10,707 nt of DNA from Campylobacterales bacterium (lineage in GTDB: Bacteria; Campylobacterota; Campylobacteria; Campylobacterales; Sulfurovaceae): positions 1-10,707 of the forward strand of contig JACXUN010000027.1 of assembly GCA_014763905.1 (NCBI GenBank). Direction: 5' to 3'. A program made the translations under genes and the position numbers. Under the pieces are notes generated by a model. The model did no database searches. It saw only the letters and a list, made by a program, of their open reading frames with translations, and was not told the DNA's origin. Numbering within the stretch: position 1 is the stretch's first letter; each line of letters starts with the position of its first letter. This document shows positions 1 through 7,096 of this stretch, in pieces.

Positions 1-93
1 TTTGAATTAACTCGTTAGTCCCGCAAAAATTTGACTTTGCCTACAAAAAACCTCGTAAAGCTGTGACTATGATATCCCGTCGAACTCAGGTTA
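1..93 (-). repeat. Left copy of edge repeat (inverted relative to right copy)
   Basis: Positions 61-93 are a perfect 33-base reverse complement of 10613-10645. Nearer the edge a second block is also shared: TAGTCC at 16-21 and TGAATTA at 3-9 match the complements of 10687-10692 and 10701-10707, at almost the same distance from the core (39 versus 41 bases). The stretch between is similar but diverged. The repeat points outward and starts where similarity to the adjacent ABC-transporter gene ends, so it probably inserted into or recombined with that gene. No transposase is visible. It could be an insertion-sequence end, a miniature element or another dispersed repeat; the family is not recognised. 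Confidence 0.75.
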
Positions 94-485
94 ACAGCTA
101 TTTTAATGTCCAAATCATTTTGCTTAGGTGGGAGAAAAGTATGATATATTTTTTCTGAAGTTTTGTTTTTGATCGCCAAAAGAATATTGTCATAAACGCT
201 AATAGACGGAATCAAACGCATATCTTGAAACGTTCGGGCTATACCAAGATCGGGCTCGTTGGTGTGGAGGAAGTTTTGTGATGTCAATACCGTTAAAAAA
301 GAAGTTTTCCTCCATCCAAAGGTAAAAAGCCGTTTATGATATTATAGAGTGTTGTTTTTCCACTTCCATTGGCTCCCATAAGGGCATAGATGGTGTTAAA
401 CTTAAAGTTATAAGTTAAATCATTGAGAATATTTTGTGTCCCAAATGATTTTTTTGATATTTTGAATCGTAAGTAGTGTTTCCAT
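94..485 (-). pseudogene. Truncated, frameshifted LivG-type ABC transporter ATP-binding gene
   Basis: This is the N-terminal half of a branched-chain amino-acid-type (LivG-like) ABC ATPase. From an ATG at 485 one reads METLLTIQNIKK, then a stop after 21 codons. In the next frame come LNDLTYNF and a Walker A motif GANGSGKTT (350-376). In the third frame comes NGIDITKLPPHQRAR, then back in the first frame GIARTFQDMRLIPSISVYDN, typical of LivG. Three +1 shifts explain the frame changes: an A7 run (449-455 on the plus strand), a T6 run (295-300) and an extra base near 249. The Q-loop region is present, but the signature motif, Walker B and the rest are missing because homology stops at the repeat near 93. 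It lies 32 bases below fabH with no terminator between. The longest open stretch, 90 codons, ends inside the repeat and should not be taken as a gene. Substrate is unknown. Confidence 0.8.
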
Positions 486-517
486 TATATACGATTATAT
501 AATAGAAATCCTAAAAA

Positions 518-1510
518 CTACTCTCCCGCAAACGGCATTAAGCCACTTGCCCAAGTGAGTCCGCCGCCAAAGGTATCTAGCAGCATCAGTTCACCTTTTT
601 TGAGTCGACCTGACTCGTAGATATCATTGATCGCCATCGGAATCGAAGCGGCAGAGGTGTTTCCGTATTTGTGTACGGTTAAGACCACCTGCTCGTCACT
701 CATTTTGAGTGCATCACCGACCGCTTTGATGATCCGATAGTTGGCTTGATGCGGTACAAAATGCGGAATATCTTTAGAATCGATATTGTTATGAGCCAAA
801 ATGTTTTTAACATCTTGTGTCAAGGTTTTAACCGCTAATTTAAAGGTTTCATTCCCTTTCATTTGTACGAAATTCAATCCTTGGGCAAGTACCTGCTCAG
901 AAGCCGGATGTACCGCTCCCGGAGCCGGAGTCACTAAGAAATCGGCATACGAACCGTCGGCACTGGCATGGATATCGATAATCGCTTCGCTTTTATCTTC
1001 AGTAGCCGAGATAACGGCTGCCCCCGCCCCGTCACCGAAGAGGATACAGGTGGTTCGATCGGTATAATCCACGATAGAGCTAAACTTCTCCGCACCGATT
1101 ATCAAGACATGCTTTTTCATACCCGATTCGATAAAGGCTTTGGCGACACTCAACGCATAGACAAAGCCACTACAAGCCGCCGAGATATCAAAAGCTTGCA
1201 CATTGCGGATACCTAATTTATCCGAGATAATACACGCGGTAGCCGGCATATTGAAATAGTCCGGAGTAACGGTCGCACAGACGACCAAATCGATTTCCTC
1301 TTTGGCTAAACCGGCTCGCTGAATGGCAAGCTCTGAGGCTTTGGCTGCCATATCGCTCGTATACTCATTCTCCGCAGCAATTCGCCGCTCTTTGATCCCT
1401 GTACGCTTTATAATCCACTCATCACTGGTATCAACCATTTTCTCTAAATCAGCGTTACTCAATACCTTTGAAGGGACATACGCCCCTATTGAATGAAACT
1501 TTGCGTACAT
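518..1510 (-). CDS. fabH: Beta-ketoacyl-[ACP] synthase III (KAS III)
   Basis: FabH condenses acetyl-CoA with malonyl-ACP to give acetoacetyl-ACP, the first elongation step of type II fatty-acid synthesis in the cytoplasm. The 330-residue length is normal for the family. The Cys-His-Asn triad is visible: C113 in [10 protein letters not shown]254 in VPHQAN and N284 in [10 protein letters not shown]. The C-terminal [11 protein letters not shown] segment is also typical. The ATG at 1510 is preferred over an in-frame TTG two codons upstream because AAGG, overlapping the plsX stop (TAAGG), sits six bases before this ATG. The gene therefore follows plsX by eight bases and is probably translationally coupled to it. 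It is the last intact gene of the ndk-DUF177-rpmF-plsX unit. Product assignment is secure. Confidence 0.97.
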   Translation of the reverse strand: MYAKFHSIGAYVPSKVLSNADLEKMVDTSDEWIIKRTGIKERRIAAENEYTSDMAAKASELAIQRAGLAKEEIDLVVCATVTPDYFNMPATACIISDKLGIRNVQAFDISAACSGFVYALSVAKAFIESGMKKHVLIIGAEKFSSIVDYTDRTTCILFGDGAGAAVISATEDKSEAIIDIHASADGSYADFLVTPAPGAVHPASEQVLAQGLNFVQMKGNETFKLAVKTLTQDVKNILAHNNIDSKDIPHFVPHQANYRIIKAVGDALKMSDEQVVLTVHKYGNTSAASIPMAINDIYESGRLKKGELMLLDTFGGGLTWASGLMPFAGE

Positions 1511-1518
1511 TACCAACC

Positions 1519-2514
1519 TTATGTATTATTTTTAATTAGTAGCTCTTCAATCGCACTATTGACCCCTGAATCATTATAGGCAATAGCTTGGAAGATAGCA
1601 TTTTTGATTGCTTTGGCGTTACTTTTTCCGTGCGATATAATAGCACAACCATTCACTCCAAGCAAAGGGGCACCGCCATATTCTGCATAATCTATCTTTT
1701 TTTTGAGTTTCGTAAACACTTTTTTCTTCATAAGCAGTGCACCGATCTTAGCCGGGATCGATTTTTTGATCTCAGTTTTCATCAATTCCAAAATCGTTGA
1801 GGCGACCCCTTCACTGGTTTTCAGAGCGATGTTTCCGGTATATCCGTCACAGACAACCACATCCACCGAACCGTTAAAGATATCGTTACCCTCCACGTTT
1901 CCTTTGAAACCCGGAAGCGTTTTAAGCAGTTTGAATGCCTCTTTGGTCAACGCATTCCCTTTGCTGTCCTCTTCTCCGTTTGCCAATATACCGATCGAAG
2001 GAACCCGCAGTCCAAAAACTTTTCTCGTATAGACTTCACCCATAATGGCAAACTCATAAAGATTTCTAGCACTACAATCCGTAACCGCACCGACATCTAA
2101 TAGCAGTGTATTGGAACGCGGGGAAAGACTCGGCATAATGGTCGCCAAAGCCGGTTTATTGATATGCCGAAGTCTTCCGATTCTCAATGTCGCCAGTGTC
2201 ATCGTCGCACCGCTATGTCCGGCTGAAACGACGGCATCTGCCTCTTTTTCACGTACCAGCTCAACCGCTTTATAGATAGAAGATTCTTTACGTTTCAAAG
2301 CAACTGTCGCAGCGTCACTCATGGAGATCACATCCGTTGCTTCAACAATTTCAACTTGATTCAAATAATATTGGGGGAGATGCTGAAGTATTTGCTCTCG
2401 GTTACCTACGAGTATAGGCAGAAACTTTTTTTCATCAAGTGCCTGAATAACACCTTCGATTATAGGTTCAGGACCGAAGTCCCCACCCATCGCGTCTATA
2501 GCAATTCTAATCAT
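1519..2514 (-). CDS. plsX: Phosphate acyltransferase PlsX
   Basis: PlsX converts acyl-ACP and phosphate into acyl-phosphate, the donor used by PlsY to acylate glycerol-3-phosphate, so it links fatty-acid synthesis to phospholipid synthesis. It is a peripheral, membrane-associated soluble enzyme. The 331 residues carry the family hallmarks: [12 protein letters not shown] near residue 6, SAGHSGATM near 98, VEGNDIF near 207, [14 protein letters not shown] near 223 and [10 protein letters not shown] near 280. In the DVGA segment (residues 140-143) the usual Asn after GA is Val (DVGAVTD), which may be a lineage variant. The start ATG lies 12 bases after the rpmF stop. No good Shine-Dalgarno sequence precedes it, so coupling to rpmF translation is likely. 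The position between rpmF and fabH is the classic bacterial arrangement. Confidence 0.97.
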   Translation of the reverse strand: MIRIAIDAMGGDFGPEPIIEGVIQALDEKKFLPILVGNREQILQHLPQYYLNQVEIVEATDVISMSDAATVALKRKESSIYKAVELVREKEADAVVSAGHSGATMTLATLRIGRLRHINKPALATIMPSLSPRSNTLLLDVGAVTDCSARNLYEFAIMGEVYTRKVFGLRVPSIGILANGEEDSKGNALTKEAFKLLKTLPGFKGNVEGNDIFNGSVDVVVCDGYTGNIALKTSEGVASTILELMKTEIKKSIPAKIGALLMKKKVFTKLKKKIDYAEYGGAPLLGVNGCAIISHGKSNAKAIKNAIFQAIAYNDSGVNSAIEELLIKNNT

Positions 2515-2526
2515 GCGAAGAGCTTA

Positions 2527-2688
2527 TTAGGCTTGTTTTGTGTTATATTCACCAGTTGTCATGTTCATACGGTGAGGCATTCTCCATGTACCATCTTCAT
2601 CTTTGATTGGTCTTGGAAGGGTTACTTTGTAGTGTGTTCTTCTTTTCGCCGTTCTGGTCTTACTCACACGTCTCTTAGGTACTGCCAT
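2527..2688 (-). CDS. rpmF: 50S ribosomal protein L32
   Basis: This 53-residue basic protein begins [20 protein letters not shown], the standard L32 N-terminus, and continues with an LPRP-x6[11 protein letters not shown] segment typical of epsilonproteobacterial L32. It binds the large ribosomal subunit. It contains no cysteine, so it is the zinc-free (C-minus) form. The ATG is supported by AAGGA seven bases upstream. It sits 25 bases after the DUF177 gene and 12 bases before plsX. The DUF177-rpmF-plsX-fabH order is widely conserved and links ribosome production to lipid synthesis. The gene is short and easily missed by length cut-offs, but the identification is firm. Confidence 0.96.
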   Translation of the reverse strand: MAVPKRRVSKTRTAKRRTHYKVTLPRPIKDEDGTWRMPHRMNMTTGEYNTKQA

Positions 2689-2713
2689 TGTTTTATCCTT
2701 TTAATTGATTAAA

Positions 2714-3088
2714 TTAGAACTCTTTTTCGAATAACTCTTGAGACCCCTGACATTTGGTGCAATAGTTATAGGAGTACTCTATCGAGGCGATTTCACTTTG
2801 AGCAATAAAGTCAAGGTCTATCACCCCGTCGGTAAATTCGATTATATCCAAATCATCTTCAGTCTCGATAATTTGATCACTTAATGTAAGATTGAGCAGC
2901 ACATTGACCGCTTCGGTATACGAATCACCACATCGATCGCAGTGCAGCTCAAGCTCACCTTTAAGTTCTCCTTCAAGCTTTACTTGATGATAACCACTCT
3001 TTTGTAGCGTCCCTTCAAATAGAATACCGTTCTGTTCTAATTGAAAAGGTTTCGCTATTTGCCCGACTTTCGCAAAAACTATTTTCAT
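2714..3088 (-). CDS. DUF177 / YceD-family protein with Cys4 motif
   Basis: This 124-residue protein has the family layout: a small N-terminal beta-rich part, a CxxC motif (C50-C53 in LHCDRCGDSY), an acidic middle (EDDLDIIEF near 77) and a C-terminal acidic and CxxC end (C110-C113 in CTKCQG). Four cysteines suggest a structural zinc site. Members are usually encoded immediately before rpmF, as here. Plant and E. coli relatives have been linked to 23S rRNA accumulation, so a role in large-subunit assembly is plausible but inferred. The start ATG follows the ndk stop by 11 bases, with AAGGG overlapping that stop (TAAGGG), so it is cotranscribed with ndk and probably coupled to it. Confidence 0.9.
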   Translation of the reverse strand: MKIVFAKVGQIAKPFQLEQNGILFEGTLQKSGYHQVKLEGELKGELELHCDRCGDSYTEAVNVLLNLTLSDQIIETEDDLDIIEFTDGVIDLDFIAQSEIASIEYSYNYCTKCQGSQELFEKEF

Positions 3089-3099
3089 AGTTTTTGCCC

Positions 3100-3513
3100 T
3101 TAGCAGATCTCTCTTTGTGCAAAGAAGAAGTTGATCTCAATCTTAGCATTTTCTAATGAGTCACTTCCGTGTACCGCATTAGCATCGATGCTTTCAGCAA
3201 AATCAGCTCTAATAGTTCCCGCAGCTGCTTCTTTTGGATTGGTCGCACCCATCAACTCTCTGTTCTTTGCAACAGCGTTATCACCCTCTAGTACAGAAAC
3301 GACTACTGGACCAGAAGTCATAAACTCTACCAATTCTCCAAAGAATGGTCTTTCAGCGTGAACAGCATAAAATGCTTCCGCATCTGCTTTGCTTAGTTGA
3401 ACCTTTTTGGTTGCAGCAATTCTAAGTCCTGCATCTTCAAATCGAGTTAGGATTTTTCCAACTACATTTTTGGCTACGGCATCCGGTTTGATAATTGATA
3501 AAGTTTGTTCCAT
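3100..3513 (-). CDS. ndk: Nucleoside diphosphate kinase
   Basis: Ndk transfers the gamma-phosphate of ATP to nucleoside diphosphates through a phosphohistidine, balancing NTP and dNTP pools. The 137 residues match the family length. Visible landmarks are SIIKPDAV near residue 6, [16 protein letters not shown] near 55-70, [18 protein letters not shown] near 89-105 and the catalytic His115 in NAVHGSDS. The ATG at 3513 has GGAG ten bases upstream, and the [12 protein letters not shown] start is typical. It is the first gene of the unit running to fabH and has its own promoter, with an extended -10 at 3585-3590. The 5' leader of roughly 60 bases contains an inverted repeat. Assignment is secure. 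Confidence 0.98.
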   Translation of the reverse strand: MEQTLSIIKPDAVAKNVVGKILTRFEDAGLRIAATKKVQLSKADAEAFYAVHAERPFFGELVEFMTSGPVVVSVLEGDNAVAKNRELMGATNPKEAAAGTIRADFAESIDANAVHGSDSLENAKIEINFFFAQREIC

Positions 3514-3535
3514 GGTAATATTGCTCCATAAGCTA

Positions 3536-3563
3536 AGTAATCTCTAACTTTAAGGGGATTACT
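3536..3563 (-). repeat. Inverted repeat in ndk leader
   Basis: On the minus strand AGTAATC and GATTACT (7 bp, 14-base spacer) flank the centre of the ndk 5' leader. The half-site sequence recurs as GGATTACTG at 3556-3564 and again at 3630-3638, upstream of the -10 box. It may be an RNA hairpin or a protein-binding site; no regulator is known to me for this sequence. Confidence 0.4.
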
Positions 3564-3584
3564 GCTAAAGTATTTTGAGACCGA

Positions 3585-3593
3585 ATCATAGCA
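3585..3593 (-). promoter_or_regulatory. Extended -10 promoter of ndk
   Basis: On the minus strand TTTTGCTATGAT holds TATGAT with an upstream TG-N, in an AT-rich gap. There is no convincing -35 hexamer, which is normal for epsilonproteobacterial sigma-70 promoters. The predicted start is near 3577, giving a leader of about 64 bases before the ndk ATG. Confidence 0.5.
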
Positions 3594-3664
3594 AAATATT
3601 TATGAAAGAGAACTTTTATTTTGAAAAGTGGATTACTGTTTTGAAAAAGTTTTAAAAAGTGTTA

Positions 3665-3704
3665 CGGAAAAAGAAGAGACAACCTAAACCAAAATGGTTT
3701 AGGT
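3665..3704 (-). terminator. Rho-independent terminator after the ferredoxin gene
   Basis: A perfect 10-bp stem (ACCTAAACCA with TGGTTTAGGT, 3682-3704) with a three-base loop lies 13 bases beyond the ferredoxin stop. On the minus strand it is followed by the pyrimidine-rich, T-heavy tract TGTCTCTTCTTTTT. It separates the ferredoxin transcript from ndk. The U-tract is interrupted, so efficiency is uncertain. Confidence 0.7.
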
Positions 3705-3717
3705 CAGAGAAAGACAA

Positions 3718-3993
3718 TTAGTCCTCAATAACTGGAGTTCCGTTTGCACCACGATCTGAATGAGCAGGCATTCCATCTACAACATCACCCCAAACGATAC
3801 ATCCCTCTGTTGGACATGCTTCAGCACACGCTGGAGCATCAAAGTGATCTACACACTCTACACACTTGTCAGCGTATACGTAATAAATCTCTTCACCTGT
3901 TGGGTTATCATCCTCATCTACAATCGCTTCTACTGGACACTCGTCGATACAAGCTGCACAGTTGATACAAATATCTGTAATTACTACTGCCAT
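3718..3993 (-). CDS. 2[4Fe-4S] ferredoxin (Allochromatium type)
   Basis: This small cytoplasmic electron carrier of 91 residues has two cluster-binding motifs. The first is C9-x2-C12-x2-C15-x3-C19-P. The second is C44-x2-C47-x8-C56-x3-C60-P. The eight-residue insertion in the second motif, the C-terminal extension and an extra Cys65 mark the Allochromatium vinosum-like class, which has low-potential clusters. Partners in this phylum include pyruvate and 2-oxoglutarate:ferredoxin oxidoreductases, which feed central metabolism or the reductive TCA cycle; the link here is inferred. The start has AAGGAG five bases upstream. It has its own promoter and terminator, so it is probably monocistronic and highly expressed. 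The position next to ndk matches the order I recall for C. jejuni Cj0333c. Confidence 0.95.
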   Translation of the reverse strand: MAVVITDICINCAACIDECPVEAIVDEDDNPTGEEIYYVYADKCVECVDHFDAPACAEACPTEGCIVWGDVVDGMPAHSDRGANGTPVIED

Positions 3994-4022
3994 TATTTCT
4001 CCTTATTTTATAAATGTTTCAA

Positions 4023-4031
4023 ACTATAGCA
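4023..4031 (-). promoter_or_regulatory. Extended -10 promoter of the ferredoxin gene
   Basis: On the minus strand TTTTGCTATAGTTTG contains TATAGT (4023-4028) preceded by TG-C. The TTTTGCTAT core is shared with the ndk promoter. No clear -35 is seen. The predicted start near 4015 gives a leader of about 22 bases that includes the strong AAGGAG ribosome site at 3999-4004. Confidence 0.5.
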
Positions 4032-4067
4032 AAAGATAATTAAATAAGCCTTTAATTGTTGGGCTTA
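4031..4067 (-). terminator. Possible terminator after metK
   Basis: On the minus strand TAAGCC (4062-4067) pairs with GGCTTA (4045-4050) across an 11-base loop, followed by TTTAATTATCTTTT. The six-bp stem is short. The AAGCCC arm (4061-4066) can instead pair with GGGCTT at 4081-4086, at the end of metK. It probably ends the lysA-metK transcript, but it is weak. Confidence 0.4.
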
Positions 4068-4077
4068 GTTCACGCTT

Positions 4078-5235
4078 TTAAAGCCCTAAGTAGCGTTGTA
4101 TCTCATCTACACGGTCTGTTTTTTCCCAGCTGAAGCCTTGATCTTCCCGTCCGAAGTGTCCATAGGCCGCTGTTTTCCGATATATCGGCTTTAGCAGGTC
4201 TAAAGATTTGATAATTCCGGCAGGCGAAAGATCAAAGAGTTCAGCCACACAGGTTTCGATTTTAGACTCATCGACACGGGCAGTTCCATGGGTATCGACC
4301 ATAATCGATACCGGCTGTACCACACCGATGGCGTAAGCAATTTGAATGGTTACTTTTTCGGCAGCTCCGGCAGCGACCAAATTCTTGGCAATATATCGTG
4401 CCGCATAGGCAGCGGAACGGTCTACTTTGGTCGGATCTTTACCTGAAAAAGCTCCACCGCCGTGCGGTGCTGATCCCCCATAGGTATCCACAATAATCTT
4501 CCGCCCCGTTAATCCGGCATCCCCTTGCGGGCCACCGATCACAAAACGTCCGGTAGGATTAATATGGTAGGTGATCTGATCACTTAAAAACGCTTTGGGA
4601 ATCACCTCATGAATCACTTCGGTAATGATGGTTTCCCGCAGTAACTCTTGCGAGATATTTTCATGATGCTGTGTCGATACCACGATCGTATCGATCGCTA
4701 CCGGCTTGCCGTCACGGTATCGGACGCTCACTTGGGCTTTGCCGTCAGGACGCAAAAAGGGTACCGTTCCGTTTTTACGTACCTCTGCCAATTTCGCCGT
4801 AAGCTTGTGAGCTAAGGAGATAGGCAACGGCATCAATTCCGGTGTTTCGCTACAAGCAAATCCAAACATCAATCCCTGATCTCCGGCTCCCAGCTCACCG
4901 CTACTCTGATCCACTCCTTGGTTGATATCAGGACTCTGCTCCCCGACTCCGTTCAAAACACCGGCACTCCGATAATCAAATCCAAACGCCGCATCGGTAT
5001 AACCGATTTCACGTACTACTTCTCGGGCAATCTCCTGCATCGGTGCATAGGTGCTTGTTTTGAGCTCACCGGCGATGATACAAAATCCATTGCTGAGCAG
5101 TGTTTCACAGGCGACTCTGGCTTTAGGATCACGTTCGATTATATAGTCTAAAATGGCATCACTAATCTGATCGGCCATCTTATCGGGATGTCCTTCGGTT
5201 ACAGATTCACTGGTAAAAATATACTCTTTGAACAT
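4078..5235 (-). CDS. metK: S-adenosylmethionine synthetase
   Basis: MetK makes S-adenosylmethionine from methionine and ATP with release of phosphate and pyrophosphate, supplying methyl groups. The 385 residues match the family length. Visible motifs are TEGHPDK at residues 13-19, the signature [12 protein letters not shown] at 116-127, RPDGKAQV at 162-169 and the phosphate-binding GGGAFSGKD at 259-267, followed by [10 protein letters not shown]. The ATG has AAAGGAG seven bases upstream. It follows dxs after a 34-base gap that contains a perfect 7-bp hairpin directly after the dxs stop. No SAM riboswitch fits in this gap. It is the last gene of the lysA-pheA-hisC-dxs-metK run. Confidence 0.98.
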   Translation of the reverse strand: MFKEYIFTSESVTEGHPDKMADQISDAILDYIIERDPKARVACETLLSNGFCIIAGELKTSTYAPMQEIAREVVREIGYTDAAFGFDYRSAGVLNGVGEQSPDINQGVDQSSGELGAGDQGLMFGFACSETPELMPLPISLAHKLTAKLAEVRKNGTVPFLRPDGKAQVSVRYRDGKPVAIDTIVVSTQHHENISQELLRETIITEVIHEVIPKAFLSDQITYHINPTGRFVIGGPQGDAGLTGRKIIVDTYGGSAPHGGGAFSGKDPTKVDRSAAYAARYIAKNLVAAGAAEKVTIQIAYAIGVVQPVSIMVDTHGTARVDESKIETCVAELFDLSPAGIIKSLDLLKPIYRKTAAYGHFGREDQGFSWEKTDRVDEIQRYLGL

Positions 5236-5252
5236 CTATTTACTCCTTTGAC

Positions 5253-5269
5253 GTTTGACACGGTCAAAC
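5253..5269 (-). repeat. Short hairpin between dxs and metK
   Basis: GTTTGAC and GTCAAAC form a perfect 7-bp stem with a three-base loop. It starts immediately after the dxs TAG stop, three bases upstream of the purine-rich metK ribosome site region. No T-tract follows on the minus strand, so it is unlikely to be an intrinsic terminator. It may affect mRNA processing or metK translation. Confidence 0.5.
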
Positions 5270-7096
5270 CTACATAATTCTTTCGGCAAGTTGTTCCGGC
5301 AATATGCCTAGACTCTCTTCAACTAATCGTGTATTACCATGGGTAATGAATTTATCCTCATACTCAAAACTCACCACCTCCACATCATTGATCTTGGCTT
5401 CACTCAAAAACTCTAGGATAGCCGAACCAACTCCCCCTTTTTTGGCACTGTCGCTAAAGATGTACCAACGCTTATGGGTCTGTGCCAATTGGCTCAGGCG
5501 TACGGTATCCAACGGCTTGACGAAACGCAAATCTAAAATGGTCGGGGTCTGATCAAGCAGTTGAGCCGTCTCGACGGCACGCCCGACTCCGTTACCGTAA
5601 CCGATCAAAAGTATCTCTAAACCCTCTTGAATGATTCGAGATTGACCCAATACAAACGGTTCACAGCTCTCTTCCTCATAACCAAATGCACCCCGCGGAT
5701 ATCTAAAGGCACATGGGGTCGGAAAATCTTTGGCAAACCGCATCGCTTCGACCATACTCGCTTCACTAGATGGAGCGAAGAGCGTCATATTGGGAATAAC
5801 ACGCAGATACGAGATATCGAAAACCCCTTGATGTGTCTCTCCATCCTCTCCGACTATACCGGCACGATCAATTGCAAAGGCAACCCCCAAATCCATCAAG
5901 CAGACGTCATGAATCACCTGATCATATCCCCGCTGTAAAAAGGTGGAATACAAAGCACAAAAAGGTTTAAATCCCTCTTTTGCCAATGGACCCATCGAGG
6001 TTACGGCGTGCTGTTCGGCAATCGCTACATCCCAAAATCGGTTGGGATATTTTGCCAATGCCGCACTCATCCCCGTTCCGCTCGGCATCGCTGCCGTGAC
6101 GCCGACCACTTTGTGATCTTTATCGGCTAAGGCTACTAAAGTATCAGAGAAGATCGACGTAGCCGTTTTGGCTCCTTTTTTATTTATCAATGAACCGGTT
6201 GCGACATCAAAGGCACCGACACCGTGCCAGTGTTCCTTGCCGTGTCCCGTTCCCTCGGCGATCTCATATCCTTTGCCTTTGGTGGTCTGAGCGTGGATAA
6301 TCACCGGACGTTTCATCGATTTGGCGATCTGAAGCGTCTCAATCAAGGATTCGATATCATGCCCGTCTATCGGACCGATATACTCCAACCCCAACTCCTC
6401 AAAGAGAATCCCCGGTGTAATCAGATGGAATGACTCCTCTACCCGCTTGGCCAAATAGGTGGCTCCCTTAGGGAGATGTTCCAACAACTCGGCGGTTTTG
6501 CGTTTAAACCGTTGATAGAGCGGTGATGCCATTGATTGAGAGAGAATCCGGCTCAAGGCTCCGATCGGGGAAGCGATACTCATCTCATTATCATTGAGGA
6601 TAATAATCGCCGGATACTTACGATCCCCCAGCTCATTCATCGCCTCATAGACCATACCGGCACTCATACTCCCGTCACCGATTAAAGCAATGGGAATCCG
6701 TTTACCCTGTTCCCCTTTGAGAGCAATCGACTTAGCCGCTCCGACTGCCAAAGAGATCGAGGTAGAGCTATGCCCCGCCATATAGTAATCACTTGGCGAC
6801 TCTTTGGGTTTGGTATAACCGCTCAACCCACCAAACTGCCGAAGCGTATCAAACTCATCCCATCGATCGGTGACCAATTTGTGGGCATAACACTGATGTG
6901 AAACATCAAAAATAAAAGGGTTTTCTTTGGAATCAAAAACTGCGTGCATCGCGATAATAATATCGGTCGCACCGAGTGTCGAACTGAGATGCCCTCCGTT
7001 TTTACTCACCGTCTCCAGAATCTTGGCCCGTACCTCTTTGGCTATTGCTTCAAGCTCTTTGACACTTTTGGTTCTGAGATCACCAAATCTGCTCAT
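5270..7096 (-). CDS. dxs: 1-deoxy-D-xylulose-5-phosphate synthase
   Basis: Dxs condenses pyruvate and glyceraldehyde 3-phosphate into 1-deoxyxylulose 5-phosphate, using thiamine diphosphate. This is the first step of the MEP isoprenoid pathway and also feeds thiamine and pyridoxal synthesis. The 608 residues fit the family. The N-terminal TPP domain has GGHLSS (H36), [11 protein letters not shown] near 63, AGHSSTSIS near 107 and the metal/TPP motif GDGSMSAG (140-147) with N168. The central domain has catalytic Glu361 in IAEQHAV and [15 protein letters not shown] near 410. A transketolase C-terminal domain follows. The ATG overlaps the hisC TGA stop by four bases (ATGA). In C. jejuni, fliF, fliG and fliH lie between hisC and dxs, and they are absent here. 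Confidence 0.97.
   Translation of the reverse strand: MSRFGDLRTKSVKELEAIAKEVRAKILETVSKNGGHLSSTLGATDIIIAMHAVFDSKENPFIFDVSHQCYAHKLVTDRWDEFDTLRQFGGLSGYTKPKESPSDYYMAGHSSTSISLAVGAAKSIALKGEQGKRIPIALIGDGSMSAGMVYEAMNELGDRKYPAIIILNDNEMSIASPIGALSRILSQSMASPLYQRFKRKTAELLEHLPKGATYLAKRVEESFHLITPGILFEELGLEYIGPIDGHDIESLIETLQIAKSMKRPVIIHAQTTKGKGYEIAEGTGHGKEHWHGVGAFDVATGSLINKKGAKTATSIFSDTLVALADKDHKVVGVTAAMPSGTGMSAALAKYPNRFWDVAIAEQHAVTSMGPLAKEGFKPFCALYSTFLQRGYDQVIHDVCLMDLGVAFAIDRAGIVGEDGETHQGVFDISYLRVIPNMTLFAPSSEASMVEAMRFAKDFPTPCAFRYPRGAFGYEEESCEPFVLGQSRIIQEGLEILLIGYGNGVGRAVETAQLLDQTPTILDLRFVKPLDTVRLSQLAQTHKRWYIFSDSAKKGGVGSAILEFLSEAKINDVEVVSFEYEDKFITHGNTRLVEESLGILPEQLAERIM

Noticed and set aside
1..93. Integron attC-like site in the edge repeat
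   Set aside because: TAAC near the core is suggestive, but no paired R'/R'' boxes or long imperfect palindrome could be found, and no cassette genes are adjacent.
15..287. A 90-codon open frame on the minus strand at the left edge as an independent small gene
   Set aside because: Its first two thirds are the frame-restored part of the LivG-like remnant and its tail is translation of the edge repeat.
1511..1516. In-frame TTG start for fabH
   Set aside because: AAGG lies right next to the TTG but six bases before the ATG at 1510, which also gives the expected family N-terminus.
5236..5269. SAM riboswitch ahead of metK
   Set aside because: The gap is only 34 bases and holds one short hairpin, too small for any known SAM-binding class.
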